DNA of 64,000 bases from Pasteurellaceae bacterium. Lineage in GTDB: Bacteria > Pseudomonadota > Gammaproteobacteria > Enterobacterales > Pasteurellaceae. The notes beneath the pieces are model-generated. The model saw nothing but the letters and a program-made list of their open reading frames with translations, was not told the DNA's origin and did no database searches. The stretch spans positions 58,259 through 122,258 of the forward strand of contig JAUMYT010000006.1 of the NCBI GenBank assembly GCA_030528525.1. The letters run 5' to 3'. The position numbers and the translations under genes are program-made. Numbering within the stretch: position 1 is the first letter of the stretch; the number at the start of each line of letters is the position of its first letter. This document shows positions 20,068-29,676 of the stretch, piece after piece.

Positions 20068-20857
20068 ATGAAAACGTTATTATACAAAACATCCTTAATA
20101 GGAACAGTCTTAATGAGTTTAACTGCTTGTGGATCAGGTGGTTCAGGCTCGGGGGGGGGCTTCCGTATCACAAACCAACCATGTTGGTAGTGCTTATATA
20201 TTGACATACCATGTTGGTGCTCCAATCTCAGTTAAGCCTGTCTTAATCTATCACTATGATACAGCCAATTATAATTATATTGAGATTAATGGAAATCGAT
20301 TGCCAATATCAAAAAGGGAAATAGATCTTTCTAAAAAGATCACTAACTTGGATATTAAAGATATTGGCATAGCGTCTGGGACAGTTCCTAATGATAGAGA
20401 AAGAATAGTTTTATTTCATATAGGTAACCCCACTAAAAATATGCCTCATCAAGGAAAAGCAACATACTTGGGGTCATCTTGGATAATTATGGTAGAAAAT
20501 AAGAATGCATATAGCTTGCAAGGACAAACGCTTCTCACTGCTGATTTTTTTACCAAGGAACTAAATGGTTTATTAAGATTTAAGGATATTAAGCCTATTC
20601 GTATTTCTGCCAATATTAATCACAATAATTTTACAGGCAATGCCTATTCTAACTCTCTAGAAGTAGATGCTAAAGTAGAAGGGAGTTTCTACGGCAACAA
20701 TGCCGCCAGTATTGCAGGTATTATGAAAAGTGATAGATTAGACCATAATGTTGGATGGTTTGGTGTTTTTTCAGGTGTCAAAGAGAAACACTTAACGCCT
20801 GAAGGTTTTGATGTTACTGAAGCACTTAAACATCTTCCAAGAAAACCAATCAAGTAA
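20068..20857 (+). pseudogene. TbpB-like (Slam-type) surface lipoprotein, phase-off by a G9 tract
   Basis: The ATG at 20068 has AGGAGA and opens a lipoprotein signal ending LTAC, then a G/S linker (GSGGSGSG). A run of nine G at 20151-20159 follows, and in this frame translation stops about ten codons later. The rest, some 230 residues, continues in another frame, recovered by losing one G or gaining two. The body has the TbpB/factor-H-binding-protein fold signature: ISANINHNNFTGNAYS, EVDAKVEGSFYGNNAASIAG and GVFSGVKE. Such proteins are exported by Slam translocators and bind host ligands. A poly-G tract inside the linker strongly suggests slipped-strand phase variation; sequencing error in the tract is the alternative. 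Confidence 0.8.
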
Positions 20858-20928
20858 ACGGCTTCCAAGCACACTTATTTTTAAATTTTAAAGTAGAAAG
20901 AGTGATTGGGTGATATAGTCGATAAGAT

Positions 20929-20970
20929 AGTTGCTGATGGTATTTCCAGATATTATTAGCAACTTTTTTA
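20929..20970 (+). terminator. Terminator after the lipoprotein gene
   Basis: AGTTGCT / AGCAACT arms with a partly pairing 22-base middle, then TTTTTTA. A clearly related copy is at 26660-26704. Confidence 0.7.
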
Positions 20971-21093
20971 TTGGTGTAATTACAAATCATAACACAACAA
21001 AGCACTTAATTTTTTCACGCAATTTGCTAGGAATTCAAAAAGTTATCCCCAGTGGCGTGAAGTAGTTTCACAAGTAAATCGCATAAACTATGA
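20971..21093. other. Short intergenic stretch with a partial direct repeat
   Basis: Contains AATTTTTTCACGCAA...AGGAATTC (about 21007-21036), a near copy of sequence at 19991-20020 just upstream of the lipoprotein gene. Confidence 0.4.
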
Positions 21094-21387
21094 TTAGCAA
21101 AAATACTGAATAATCCCTTGATCCACAAGGTACATCACCGCAAAGCCTACAAACGGCAATTCCGCCCAGTAATTAGCACTTTTCCAGCTGTCGTCTTGTG
21201 GACGATGTAACGCAATGCTAACCAGTAACGCCACAACGATATAACTAATTGATTTTACTATGGATGATTTGTATAAAACCGTGAAGGAAATGCTCAGTAA
21301 CAAAAAGATCGCAATACCTTTCAGGTAACCGATCCAACTGCCTTTTGGCAGGGATTTAAGTACTGGTTTTGGGTGTAGCTTTAACAT
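21094..21387 (-). CDS. Hypothetical small membrane protein
   Basis: 97 residues from the ATG at 21385-21387. Three hydrophobic stretches can be seen: [32 protein letters not shown] and [17 protein letters not shown]. The frame stays open 19 codons further upstream, but that part is simply the uptake-like motif translated. I see no good ribosome binding site before the chosen start. I do not recognise the family. It lies antisense to and upstream of purL and could be a remnant; the hydrophobic periodicity is the main support. Confidence 0.45.
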   Translation of the reverse strand: MLKLHPKPVLKSLPKGSWIGYLKGIAIFLLLSISFTVLYKSSIVKSISYIVVALLVSIALHRPQDDSWKSANYWAELPFVGFAVMYLVDQGIIQYFC

Positions 21388-21403
21388 TGAGAGTAATGCT
21401 GTT

Positions 21404-21440
21404 GCAAGGGGGCAGATCTTGCCGAAAATCTGCCAATTTT
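21404..21440 (+). repeat. Uptake-signal-like motif upstream of purL
   Basis: GCAAGGGGGCAGATC, then AAAATCTGCCAATTTT; the downstream part is less exact. Confidence 0.5.
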
Positions 21441-21446
21441 TCAATA

Positions 21447-21475
21447 ATGCAAACGTTTGCGTTATTCGCTATAAT
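21447..21475 (+). promoter_or_regulatory. PurR box and -10 of purL
   Basis: ATGCAAACGTTTGCGT at 21447-21462 contains the perfect palindrome GCAAACGTTTGC of the PurR operator, followed by TATAAT at 21470-21475. The box overlaps the -35 region, so PurR with hypoxanthine or guanine would repress purL. Confidence 0.85.
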
Positions 21476-21512
21476 GACGGCAATTTTTTCTTATTTTAGA
21501 TGGAACACTCCA

Positions 21513-24500
21513 ATGACAGTACAAACTTTCCGTGGCTCTCCTGCCCTTTCTGACTTCCGTTTATCACAACTTCAACAAAAATTTGAACAAAATCAATTAC
21601 CTGTTAAATCGGTCTATGCCGAATATTTGCATTTTATTGCCCTAAACGCACCGCTTGTAGCCGAGCAAGAGAGCAAATTAAAAGAGCTTTTACACTACGG
21701 TCCGACATTAGCCGAACACGATCCAGTCGGCTTTTGCTTGATTGTCACGCCACGCCTTGGCACGATTTCGTCTTGGTCGTCTAAAGCGACCGACATCGCC
21801 CACAACTGTGGCTTGAACGAAGTGGAACGCATTGAGCGTGGTTTGGCGTACTATTTTGAATTTTCTGCCGAGCCGACCGCAGAGCAACTCGTCACACTCA
21901 AGGGCTTGTTGCACGATAGAATGTTGGAAACCGTGCTAGACAGCACCGAGCAAGCCAGCGGTTTATTTGCTCAACAGCAGCCAAAACCGTTTACCACCGT
22001 GGACATTTTAGGCGGCGGTCGCAAGGCGTTGGAAGTGGCGAACGTAGAACTTGGCTTGGCGTTAGCCGAAGATGAAATTGATTATTTGGTGGACAATTTC
22101 ACGAAATTAGGTCGCAACCCGAACGACATTGAGCTGTATATGTTCGCTCAAGCCAACTCGGAGCATTGCCGCCACAAAATCTTCAACGCTGACTGGACGA
22201 TTGACGGCGAAAAACAGGATAAATCCCTGTTCAAAATGATCAAAAACACCTTTGAGAAAACCCCTGACTATGTGCTTTCCGCCTACAAAGACAATGCGGC
22301 GGTGATGGAAGGTTCTGAAGTCGGTCGTTTCTTCCCTGATCAAGACGGGCAATATCGCTACCACCAAGAAGATGCTCACATTTTAATGAAAGTGGAAACC
22401 CACAACCACCCAACGGCGATCTCGCCATTCCCAGGGGCAGCAACCGGTTCAGGCGGTGAAATCCGTGACGAAGGGGCAACAGGCCGTGGTGCAAAACCGA
22501 AGGCAGGTTTAACGGGCTTCTCGGTGTCGAACTTAGTGATCCCAAACTTTGAACAGCCGTGGGAAAATCCGCTTTCTAAGCCAAACCGTATCGCTTCTGC
22601 GTTAGACATTATGATCGAAGGCCCACTTGGCGGTGCGGCGTTTAACAACGAATTTGGTCGCCCAGCATTGCTCGGCTATTTCCGTACTTATGAAGAAAAA
22701 GTGAACAGCTTTGCAGGCGAAGAAGTCCGTGGCTACCACAAACCGATTATGTTGGCAGGCGGTATCGGTAACATTCGTGCCGAACACGTGCAAAAAGGCG
22801 AAATTCCAGTCGGGGCGAAATTGATCGTACTGGGTGGTCCTGCGATGAACATCGGCTTGGGCGGCGGTGCGGCATCGTCAATGGCGTCAGGTAAATCGAA
22901 AGAAGATTTAGATTTTGCTTCCGTGCAACGTGAAAACCCAGAAATGGAACGCCGTTGCCAAGAAGTGATCGACCGCTGCTGGCAGTTGGGCGAAGAGAAC
23001 CCGATTTTATTTATTCACGACGTAGGAGCAGGCGGTTTGTCTAACGCAATGCCTGAATTGGTACACGACGGCGAGCGTGGCGGTAAATTCGATTTGCGTT
23101 CGATTTTATGCGATGAAAAAGGTATGTCGCCGCTGGAAATTTGGTGTAACGAATCGCAAGAGCGTTATGTGTTAGCCGTAGCACCTGAAAAACTCGAATT
23201 ATTCACCGCACTTTGTGAGCGTGAGCGTGCACCGTTTGCAGTGATCGGCGAAGCCACCGAAGAGAAACATTTAACTCTACACGACAGCCATTTCGACAAC
23301 AACCCAATCGACTTGCCGATGAATGTGTTGCTCGGCAAGACCCCGAAAATGAGCCGTAATGTGGTATCAAAAACCGTGCAGAACCCACCGCTTGCACAAG
23401 ATGATATTCAATTAAAAGAAGCGTTGCATCGTGTGCTTCGTTTGCCTGCGGTGGCAGAAAAAACCTTCTTAATTACCATTGGCGACCGCTCGGTAACTGC
23501 AATGGTGGCTCGAGATCAAATGGTCGGCCCGTGGCAAATCCCCGTGGCGGACTGTGCCGTGACCACCGCAAGTTTAGACAGCTACCACGGCGAAGCAATG
23601 TCAATGGGCGAACGCACCCCTGCGGCGTTGCTTGATTTCGGAGCGTCTGCTCGTTTAGCCGTTGCCGAAGCCATCACCAACATTGCCGCCACCGACATTG
23701 GCGACATCAAACGGATTAAATTGTCGGCGAACTGGATGTCGGCGGCAGGTCACGAAGGCGAAGACGCCGGCTTATACGAAGCCGTGAAAGCGGTGGGCGA
23801 AGAGCTTTGCCCTGCGTTAGGCATTACCATTCCTGTGGGCAAGGACTCAATGTCAATGAAAACCACCTGGGACGAAAACGGTGAACAAAAAACCGTGACC
23901 GCTCCACTTTCCTTGATTATTTCGGCGTTCGCCCGTGTGGAAGACGTGCGTAAAACCGTGACACCACAGCTTCGCACCGACAAAGGTCACTCACGCTTAT
24001 TGCTCATCGACTTAGGCGAAGGCAAAAATCGCTTGGGGGCGACCGCATTGGCACAGGTGTACAAACAGTTGGGCGACAAACCAGCCGATGTGGTAAATGT
24101 TGAACAGTTGAAAAACTTCTTCAACGCAATGCAAGCCCTTGTTTCTCAAAGCAAATTATTGGCGTACCACGACCGTTCAGACGGCGGTTTAATCACGATC
24201 TTGGCGGAAATGGCATTTGCAGGTAACTGCGGCGTGTCGGTAGACATCAGTGCCTTGGGCGACAACGATTTAGCCGTACTATTTAACGAAGAATTGGGGG
24301 CGGTGATCCAAGTTGCCGACAGCGATTTCAACCAAGTGCGTGACATCTTAAATGCTCACGGCTTGCTAGGTTTAACCAAAGAGCTTGGCTCGGTGGTGGA
24401 CGGCGACGTATTTGAAATCAGTCGTGGCACACGCAAATTACTAAGCGAAAAACGCTCGGAATTGCGTGGTATTTGGGCGGAATTGACCCACCAAATGCAA

Positions 24501-25409
24501 CGTTTGCGTGATAACCCAGAGTGTGCCGACCAAGAGTTCGCCACCAAAAAAGATCCAAATAACAAAGGGTTATCAGCTCACTTAACCTACGACATCAACG
24601 AAGACATCGCCGCACCGTTCATCAACAAAGGCGTAAAACCAAGTGTAGCGATCTTGCGTGAACAAGGCGTGAACAGCCATTACGAAATGGCAGCTGCCTT
24701 TGACCGTGCAGGCTTCAATGCCATTGATGTGCATATGAGCGATTTAATGAGCGGTCGCAGAAACTTAAATGATTTCAATGCCTTAGTCGCTTGTGGCGGC
24801 TTCTCTTACGGGGACGTTCTCGGTGCAGGCGGCGGCTGGGCGAAATCGATTCTCTTCAACCCAATGTTGCGTGACCAATTCAGCCAATTCTTCGCCAACC
24901 CGAACACGCTCGCCCTTGGCGTGTGTAACGGCTGCCAAATGGTCTCGAACTTGGCGGAAATTATCCCAGGCACCGAAAACTGGCCACGCTTCGTGCGTAA
25001 TAAATCCGAACGCTTTGAAGCCCGTGTTGGCTTGGTGAAAATCAACGACACCAACAACTACTGGTTCGCTGGTATGGCTGGCTCGCATATGCCGATTGCG
25101 GTTTCCCACGGCGAAGGACAAGCGGAGTTCAAGGGGGCAGATCAGCTCCAAAATCTGCAAAATCAGAACTTGGTCATCGCCCAATACATCGACAACAATC
25201 TCCAACCAACCGAAGTCTACCCAGCCAACCCGAACGGCTCGCCATTCGGTATTACCGCCATCGGCAACGCAGACGGACGTGTCGCCATTATGATGCCACA
25301 CCCAGAGCGTGTGTTCAGAGCAGTGAGTAACTCTTGGTATCCAGAGGAATGGAAAGAAGATGGAGCTTGGATGCGAATGTTTAGGAATGCGAGGGTGGTG
25401 TTGGGTTAA
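21513..25409 (+). CDS. purL: Phosphoribosylformylglycinamidine synthase
   Basis: 1298 residues, the large fused gammaproteobacterial type (E. coli 1295). The N-terminal domains are followed by the ATP-binding FGAM synthetase core ([45 protein letters not shown]). The C-terminal glutamine amidotransferase carries the nucleophile in LGVCNGCQM and the later MPHPERVFR. It makes FGAM from FGAR, glutamine and ATP in purine synthesis. I chose the ATG at 21513, which starts [15 protein letters not shown]; the upstream open frame covers the PurR box and promoter and is not coding. Confidence 0.97.
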   Translation: MTVQTFRGSPALSDFRLSQLQQKFEQNQLPVKSVYAEYLHFIALNAPLVAEQESKLKELLHYGPTLAEHDPVGFCLIVTPRLGTISSWSSKATDIAHNCGLNEVERIERGLAYYFEFSAEPTAEQLVTLKGLLHDRMLETVLDSTEQASGLFAQQQPKPFTTVDILGGGRKALEVANVELGLALAEDEIDYLVDNFTKLGRNPNDIELYMFAQANSEHCRHKIFNADWTIDGEKQDKSLFKMIKNTFEKTPDYVLSAYKDNAAVMEGSEVGRFFPDQDGQYRYHQEDAHILMKVETHNHPTAISPFPGAATGSGGEIRDEGATGRGAKPKAGLTGFSVSNLVIPNFEQPWENPLSKPNRIASALDIMIEGPLGGAAFNNEFGRPALLGYFRTYEEKVNSFAGEEVRGYHKPIMLAGGIGNIRAEHVQKGEIPVGAKLIVLGGPAMNIGLGGGAASSMASGKSKEDLDFASVQRENPEMERRCQEVIDRCWQLGEENPILFIHDVGAGGLSNAMPELVHDGERGGKFDLRSILCDEKGMSPLEIWCNESQERYVLAVAPEKLELFTALCERERAPFAVIGEATEEKHLTLHDSHFDNNPIDLPMNVLLGKTPKMSRNVVSKTVQNPPLAQDDIQLKEALHRVLRLPAVAEKTFLITIGDRSVTAMVARDQMVGPWQIPVADCAVTTASLDSYHGEAMSMGERTPAALLDFGASARLAVAEAITNIAATDIGDIKRIKLSANWMSAAGHEGEDAGLYEAVKAVGEELCPALGITIPVGKDSMSMKTTWDENGEQKTVTAPLSLIISAFARVEDVRKTVTPQLRTDKGHSRLLLIDLGEGKNRLGATALAQVYKQLGDKPADVVNVEQLKNFFNAMQALVSQSKLLAYHDRSDGGLITILAEMAFAGNCGVSVDISALGDNDLAVLFNEELGAVIQVADSDFNQVRDILNAHGLLGLTKELGSVVDGDVFEISRGTRKLLSEKRSELRGIWAELTHQMQRLRDNPECADQEFATKKDPNNKGLSAHLTYDINEDIAAPFINKGVKPSVAILREQGVNSHYEMAAAFDRAGFNAIDVHMSDLMSGRRNLNDFNALVACGGFSYGDVLGAGGGWAKSILFNPMLRDQFSQFFANPNTLALGVCNGCQMVSNLAEIIPGTENWPRFVRNKSERFEARVGLVKINDTNNYWFAGMAGSHMPIAVSHGEGQAEFKGADQLQNLQNQNLVIAQYIDNNLQPTEVYPANPNGSPFGITAIGNADGRVAIMMPHPERVFRAVSNSWYPEEWKEDGAWMRMFRNARVVLG
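25129..25163 (+). repeat. Uptake-signal-like motif inside purL
   Basis: TCAAGGGGGCAGATC then AAATCTGCAAAAT, in frame in the amidotransferase region. Confidence 0.5.
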
Positions 25410-25554
25410 TAACTCGCTAAGTTTTTAATAAAGATGAATATGATCTGATGACATTTCTTGCAGCATACTACTTATTGCTATTAGGGCTATATCGGGAAAG
25501 CCAGCGACGAAGTGTTGTTTGAAATCTGGGGTGTATAACAAACGAGGGAAACTT

Positions 25555-26565
25555 ATGAAAAAAATGTTACTTTCATTGATGGTATTAACCAATTTAGCCA
25601 GTGCAGAACTGCTCACTAAAGACGAGGTTTTAGCTTGTGGGCTGGTTGTCAAAAATGGCTATGTGGAGGAAAAAAATGGCACTTTTGTAGGCGAGCAAAA
25701 GGCGTTTTGGTTTGATAATGCTTGGAATTTCAGTGAAGGTTTGGCTCAGGTTAAAATAAACGGCAAATGGGGGTTTATAAACAAAACTGGCAAGGTTGTG
25801 ATTGAGCCGAGATTTGATAGAGCTTTGAGTTTCGACGAAGGGTTGGCTAAGGTTAACATAAGCGGCAAATGGGGATTTATAGACAAAACTGGCAAGGTTG
25901 TGATTGAGCCGAGATTTGATTATGCTGGAGACTTTAGCGAAGGTTTAGCACTGGTTAAAATAAACGGTAAATGGGGGTTTATAAACAAAACTGGCAAGGT
26001 TGTGATTGAACCAAGATTTGATGATGCTAAGAGTTTCAGCGAAGGTTTAGCACTGGTTAAAATAAACGGCAAATATGGTGTTATAGACAAAACTAGCAAC
26101 GTTATCATTGAGCCGAGATTTGATGATGTTTGGGGTGGTTATTTCAGCGAAGGGTTGACTAAGGTTAAAATAAACGGCAAAGTTGGGTTTATAGACAAAA
26201 CTGGCAAGGTTGTGTTTGAGTCTAGATTTGATGATATTGAACTTTTCAGCGAAGGTTTGGCTAAGGTTAGAATAAACGGCAAATATGGATTTATAGACAA
26301 AAATGGCAACGTTGTGATTGAACCAAGATTTGATGATGCTGAGAGCTTCAGCGAAAGTTTGGCTGCTGTTGAAATAAACAACAAATGGGGGTTTATAGAC
26401 AAAAAGGGCGACGTTGTGATTGAGCCAAGATTTGATAGTGCTGGGGCTTTCAGCGACGGTTTGGCTGTTGTTAAAATAAACGATAAATGGGGGTTTATAG
26501 ACAAAAAGGGCAATATGTTATCTGTGTATGACATCGGCAACTATAAATGCCAAAGAAAACGCTAA
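25555..26565 (+). CDS. Secreted WG-repeat protein
   Basis: 336 residues. The ATG at 25555 has GAGGGA six bases ahead; residues 1-17 form a signal peptide (MKKMLLSLMVLTNLASA). From about residue 66 come eight tandem WG repeats of 34 residues with the pattern GKWGFIDKTGKVVIEPRFD then a short acidic segment and FSEGLA.VKIN. The repeats are also close at DNA level (period 102 bases, one unit longer by two codons). Function is unknown; WG repeats form beta-propeller-like surfaces and often appear in secreted proteins. The DNA identity allows unit number to change by recombination. Confidence 0.85.
   Translation: MKKMLLSLMVLTNLASAELLTKDEVLACGLVVKNGYVEEKNGTFVGEQKAFWFDNAWNFSEGLAQVKINGKWGFINKTGKVVIEPRFDRALSFDEGLAKVNISGKWGFIDKTGKVVIEPRFDYAGDFSEGLALVKINGKWGFINKTGKVVIEPRFDDAKSFSEGLALVKINGKYGVIDKTSNVIIEPRFDDVWGGYFSEGLTKVKINGKVGFIDKTGKVVFESRFDDIELFSEGLAKVRINGKYGFIDKNGNVVIEPRFDDAESFSESLAAVEINNKWGFIDKKGDVVIEPRFDSAGAFSDGLAVVKINDKWGFIDKKGNMLSVYDIGNYKCQRKR
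25753..26510 (+). repeat. Tandem 102-bp coding repeats
   Basis: About seven and a half units. Each contains a version of AAACTGGCAAGGTTGTGATT and AGATTTGATGATGC. Units differ by scattered substitutions, so the array is old enough to have diverged but still recombinable. Confidence 0.8.
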
Positions 26566-26659
26566 AAAATAAAGGGGTTTTGACAAAATTAAGGGCAGAT
26601 CAATACTGCCTTTCCCATCACATCGACTCATCAAATTCTGCGGTGTAATGGACAAAATG

Positions 26660-26704
26660 GTTGCTGATAATATCTTATTTAGATTGTTAGCAACTCTTTT
26701 TATT
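26660..26704 (+). terminator. Terminator after the WG-repeat gene
   Basis: GTTGCT / AGCAAC arms, then TCTTTTTATT. Homologous to 20929-20970, including the preceding GGTG...GATA sequence. Confidence 0.65.
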
Positions 26705-26971
26705 AAAAAATTCTTTATAAATATGATCTTATGCTTTTTGATAACCTATGATGATTAATTAATTTTTTCTTCAACTCACCACAGACAAGCACGCTTTTTT
26801 GACAAATTTTTCATCTATTTCACTTTTACCTAATATATTCCCCTGCTTTGTAAAAACAACAAGGTAGAGATTCGTTTTTTGTAGAGAGTGCCGTCTAAAT
26901 TACAGCATCATTAATTTGTAATGTTGCAGCGAGTTCAGCTAATTCAGTCATTGTCATTCCAGGATAGGTGA

Positions 26972-27467
26972 GTTGTATCCTTAAACTATCATAAAATAGA
27001 GCAAATTTATTTTATTATCAGAAAAAAATTATCAAAAATTTATAAGAAATTACTTACCGAGAGCAAAATATCTGCCATCTCTTATAATCATTATGATGCA
27101 GATAAAGTGTTGTTTGATAGACAAAATGAAGTTAAAAGGGAAAACTTTTCTGATTTTATTTTGGAAATTGATGAGTTTATTGATATTGATAAAAATGCAA
27201 GAATACATATTTACTCTCCTAATCTTGTAAATCGAAAGCATAAATGGCGAAGATATTATGAGAGAGAAAGTAGAGTGATTGGATTTAATATGCTAGATAA
27301 AGCATTTATAAAAGAAATTCAAAATCAAAATGTTGATTTTAAAAATGGCACAACGATCGATGCGGCACTTCATCAAAAGTGACATTTGATAAGTTAAGTA
27401 ATGAAAATTCTAGAGTCTATTCTGTCAGTATAGTATTAAATAAACTTGATGGTGAGAAATTCAAATA
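26972..27467 (+). pseudogene. Frameshifted remnant of an unrecognised gene
   Basis: A frame open from 26972 to 27382 encodes ...SYNHYDADKVLFDRQ, then an acidic stretch ILEIDEFIDIDKNA and YSPNLVNRKHKWRRYY. At about 27370 the frame breaks, but an overlapping frame continues SSKVTFDKLSNENSRVYSVS to a stop at 27467. There is no ATG or ribosome binding site at the upstream end; only an internal GTG at 27107. I do not recognise the family. The continuity of a plausible protein across the break argues for one decayed gene. Confidence 0.4.
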
Positions 27468-27636
27468 AACCCAACAAAGAAAAACCTATAAATATCGGAA
27501 ACATTTTTTAGAGAACCAACAATATTTCAATTTTGATGATAAATAATGTATTCATCACAATATGGTTGTGATTTAATTGTGATGAAGTATCTATTATCGT
27601 TATAAAATCAGCACTTAATTTGAAGAGATTCGCTAT

Positions 27637-29640
27637 TTAATCATATGTTAGACAAACTATCTGATATCCTTCTAATTTATCTAAGGTTAAATATACCTTT
27701 TCTTTGCTAATAATAGACTCCGTTAACACGCCACTAGGTCTAATGAGAGACACATTACAGATATGGCTTAATTGAACTTGTATTTTCAGCTCATAAAGCG
27801 GTAATTTGCTATCGACAATCAGCAGATCTCGGCATTTATTTTCTGGAACATAGTGCAATAAATGTAACAGATAACGCTTTTGCTCGGGTTGATGATTGAG
27901 TAGTGCAATAAGTGAATGGGGAGCATTGTGGCTGACCAAGGGTTGATGAGCTAGCAGGGCTAAACATTGTTCTGCGACAAGCGTTCTCACCCAGCGAGGG
28001 GCTTTAGTGGCATAAATGCTGAATACGGGGTGAGCAAAATAGCTAATGCGTTCTGTACTCACCAATGCTGGGTGAATGACTTCTCGGCTTGAAGGGCTAT
28101 GTTGATGCGAACAAAATGCTCTGCCTTTGCGGTTAAAATAAGGTGCGATGCTATCTGCTAGGACAGTGGCATCGGGGCAATTTAGCTGAGTGTTGATACT
28201 ACCTTGATACATCACCAATTCTTCTCGAGGCAGTTGTGTTGATAAGCTTTCTCGCACCATTAAATAGTCAGGGCTGAATGGCACATCACCTTGCGGCATA
28301 ACAGGAAAATTGTTGATCCAATTTTCATTTAAGTGCGTATGAAACGGTGCAGCACCTGTGGCTAATAACCGTCCACCTTGTTTGAGATAGTCGTTGATTT
28401 TTGCTGCAACCTCGGTAGTTAATCGATAATTATCAATCAAAATGAGCAAGTGATATTTTGAGAAGTCTGCATAGCTGTCAATAATATCAAATTGAAATGC
28501 CATTTCTTGCAATAAACGTGTCGCACCAATTAAAGCATCGCCTTTTTTCAGATCGGCATCATGCTGATTTTCTTCTGGATTTAAGATAGCGATTTCGCAT
28601 ACGGGGTCACTCTGGTCGCTGTATTCTTCCACCGCTTTTAATTGGCGGAATACATTGCCGATGAGTTGATAACCTGCCTCTGAGAGCTGACCATCTGGGT
28701 GCATTTGATCGCCAACAGAAACCTTTGCCCCCATCGCATTTGCCAAAAAGCATTCGTATTCCAACGCTTCTTGATTTTTCAAAGAGTGGAAGTCGCCCCA
28801 ATAGGTGTGGAATTTCGCCGTCATCCCCACCACGGGTTTCCCCAACGTACGAGCGTAACGTCCCACCACAGGAAAATGATCGTATCCCCAGCCACCTGAC
28901 GGGAGTGATTCGACTTCGATGTGTGAGATTTGGTCTAAAAATGCACGATAGCCTGGGTGAATGTGCGAGGTGTTATAGTAAACCGTTGCACAAGGATTGC
29001 GTTGCCAGACTTGTTGACTTAAAGCCTGTTTGAATTGATTTAAGGAGCGTACTGAAAACGCTAACACCTGCTTTTCATCTTCAAGATCAACGCCTGATTG
29101 CACCATTTTTTGCACACAATGAATGCAATAACAGGCTCTCGGATAGACAATATCAAAGAAAAAACCATCAATATCATAGGTTTGTTGCAGTTCCTCCACT
29201 TCATCAAACACATATTTCCGATAGGGCGAATTCACACATAAAAAGGTGTAAAAGCCGTCTTCAAAATAGCCTGGCTTTGACCACGATGCCACAATATCTT
29301 GCCCTGTTTTAGTTCGCATGCACCATTCAGGGTGGTGTTCAGAACAATACTGATCCCACTGAATCGGTAAATACACTGGAGCCTTAATCCCTTGTGTTCG
29401 GCAAATACGCAATTGTTCGCCTAATAAATCCCGTTGGAGATGGGGGTGAATAGCTGCAGAATGGATTTTAGAGGGATAGTAAAGCATACCGTGGTGACAG
29501 CGTGCAAAGCAGGTAACAGACGTGACTTCGGCATCTTTTAACGTTTGAGCGAACTGTTCAGGGGCAAATTTTACCCCGATTTGTGGGATCAAATTGCTCG
29601 TGTGAAAATCCAGATGAATTTGACGTGGTGAAATCGGCAT
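27637..29640 (-). CDS. GHL6-like glycoside hydrolase (alpha-amylase/TIM-barrel superfamily)
   Basis: 667 residues, no signal peptide, so cytoplasmic. The N-terminal half resembles hypothetical glycosyl hydrolase 6: HLDFHTSN, VTSVTCFARCHHGMLYYPSK, then FLCVNSPYRKYVFDEVEEL and the barrel strand DIDGFFFDIVYPRACYC, whose acidic residues are candidate catalysts. A second half fits a beta-galactosidase-type trimerisation domain (YHLLILIDNYRLT, LKQGGRLLATG). The substrate is not known. It is the last gene of the accessory operon, beside a glycosylasparaginase, so a glycan or glycoconjugate is likely. The gap from that gene holds an uptake-like motif. Confidence 0.7.
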   Translation of the reverse strand: MPISPRQIHLDFHTSNLIPQIGVKFAPEQFAQTLKDAEVTSVTCFARCHHGMLYYPSKIHSAAIHPHLQRDLLGEQLRICRTQGIKAPVYLPIQWDQYCSEHHPEWCMRTKTGQDIVASWSKPGYFEDGFYTFLCVNSPYRKYVFDEVEELQQTYDIDGFFFDIVYPRACYCIHCVQKMVQSGVDLEDEKQVLAFSVRSLNQFKQALSQQVWQRNPCATVYYNTSHIHPGYRAFLDQISHIEVESLPSGGWGYDHFPVVGRYARTLGKPVVGMTAKFHTYWGDFHSLKNQEALEYECFLANAMGAKVSVGDQMHPDGQLSEAGYQLIGNVFRQLKAVEEYSDQSDPVCEIAILNPEENQHDADLKKGDALIGATRLLQEMAFQFDIIDSYADFSKYHLLILIDNYRLTTEVAAKINDYLKQGGRLLATGAAPFHTHLNENWINNFPVMPQGDVPFSPDYLMVRESLSTQLPREELVMYQGSINTQLNCPDATVLADSIAPYFNRKGRAFCSHQHSPSSREVIHPALVSTERISYFAHPVFSIYATKAPRWVRTLVAEQCLALLAHQPLVSHNAPHSLIALLNHQPEQKRYLLHLLHYVPENKCRDLLIVDSKLPLYELKIQVQLSHICNVSLIRPSGVLTESIISKEKVYLTLDKLEGYQIVCLTYD

Positions 29641-29674
29641 ACAAGGGGGTCCTTTATGGCAAGTTTTTGCAAAA
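29641..29674 (+). repeat. Uptake-signal-like motif between two operon genes
   Basis: ACAAGGGGGT then TTTTTGCAAAAT, immediately before the GHL6-like start codon, leaving little room for a normal ribosome binding site. Confidence 0.65.
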
Positions 29675-29676
29675 TA

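Larger units (their letters stand above)
26566..27636. other. Decayed AT-rich region without intact genes
   Basis: Over 1 kb with only fragments: a minus-strand piece at about 26903-27010 reading ...FYDSLRIQLTYPGMTMTE and ending DAVI-stop with no start, and the plus-strand remnant at 26972-27467. It holds the terminator at 26660-26704 and an 11-bp inverted repeat at 27551-27586 (TTCATCACAAT/ATTGTGATGAA). It looks like an eroded insertion between purL and the sugar operon. Confidence 0.55.

Noticed and set aside
21369..21512. Upstream extension of purL
   Set aside because: This frame runs through the PurR box and TATAAT; the conserved PurL start [14 protein letters not shown] is at 21513.
24783..25301. 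Long minus-strand frame (172 codons) inside purL
   Set aside because: Complete overlap with the conserved amidotransferase domain; a shadow of codon bias.
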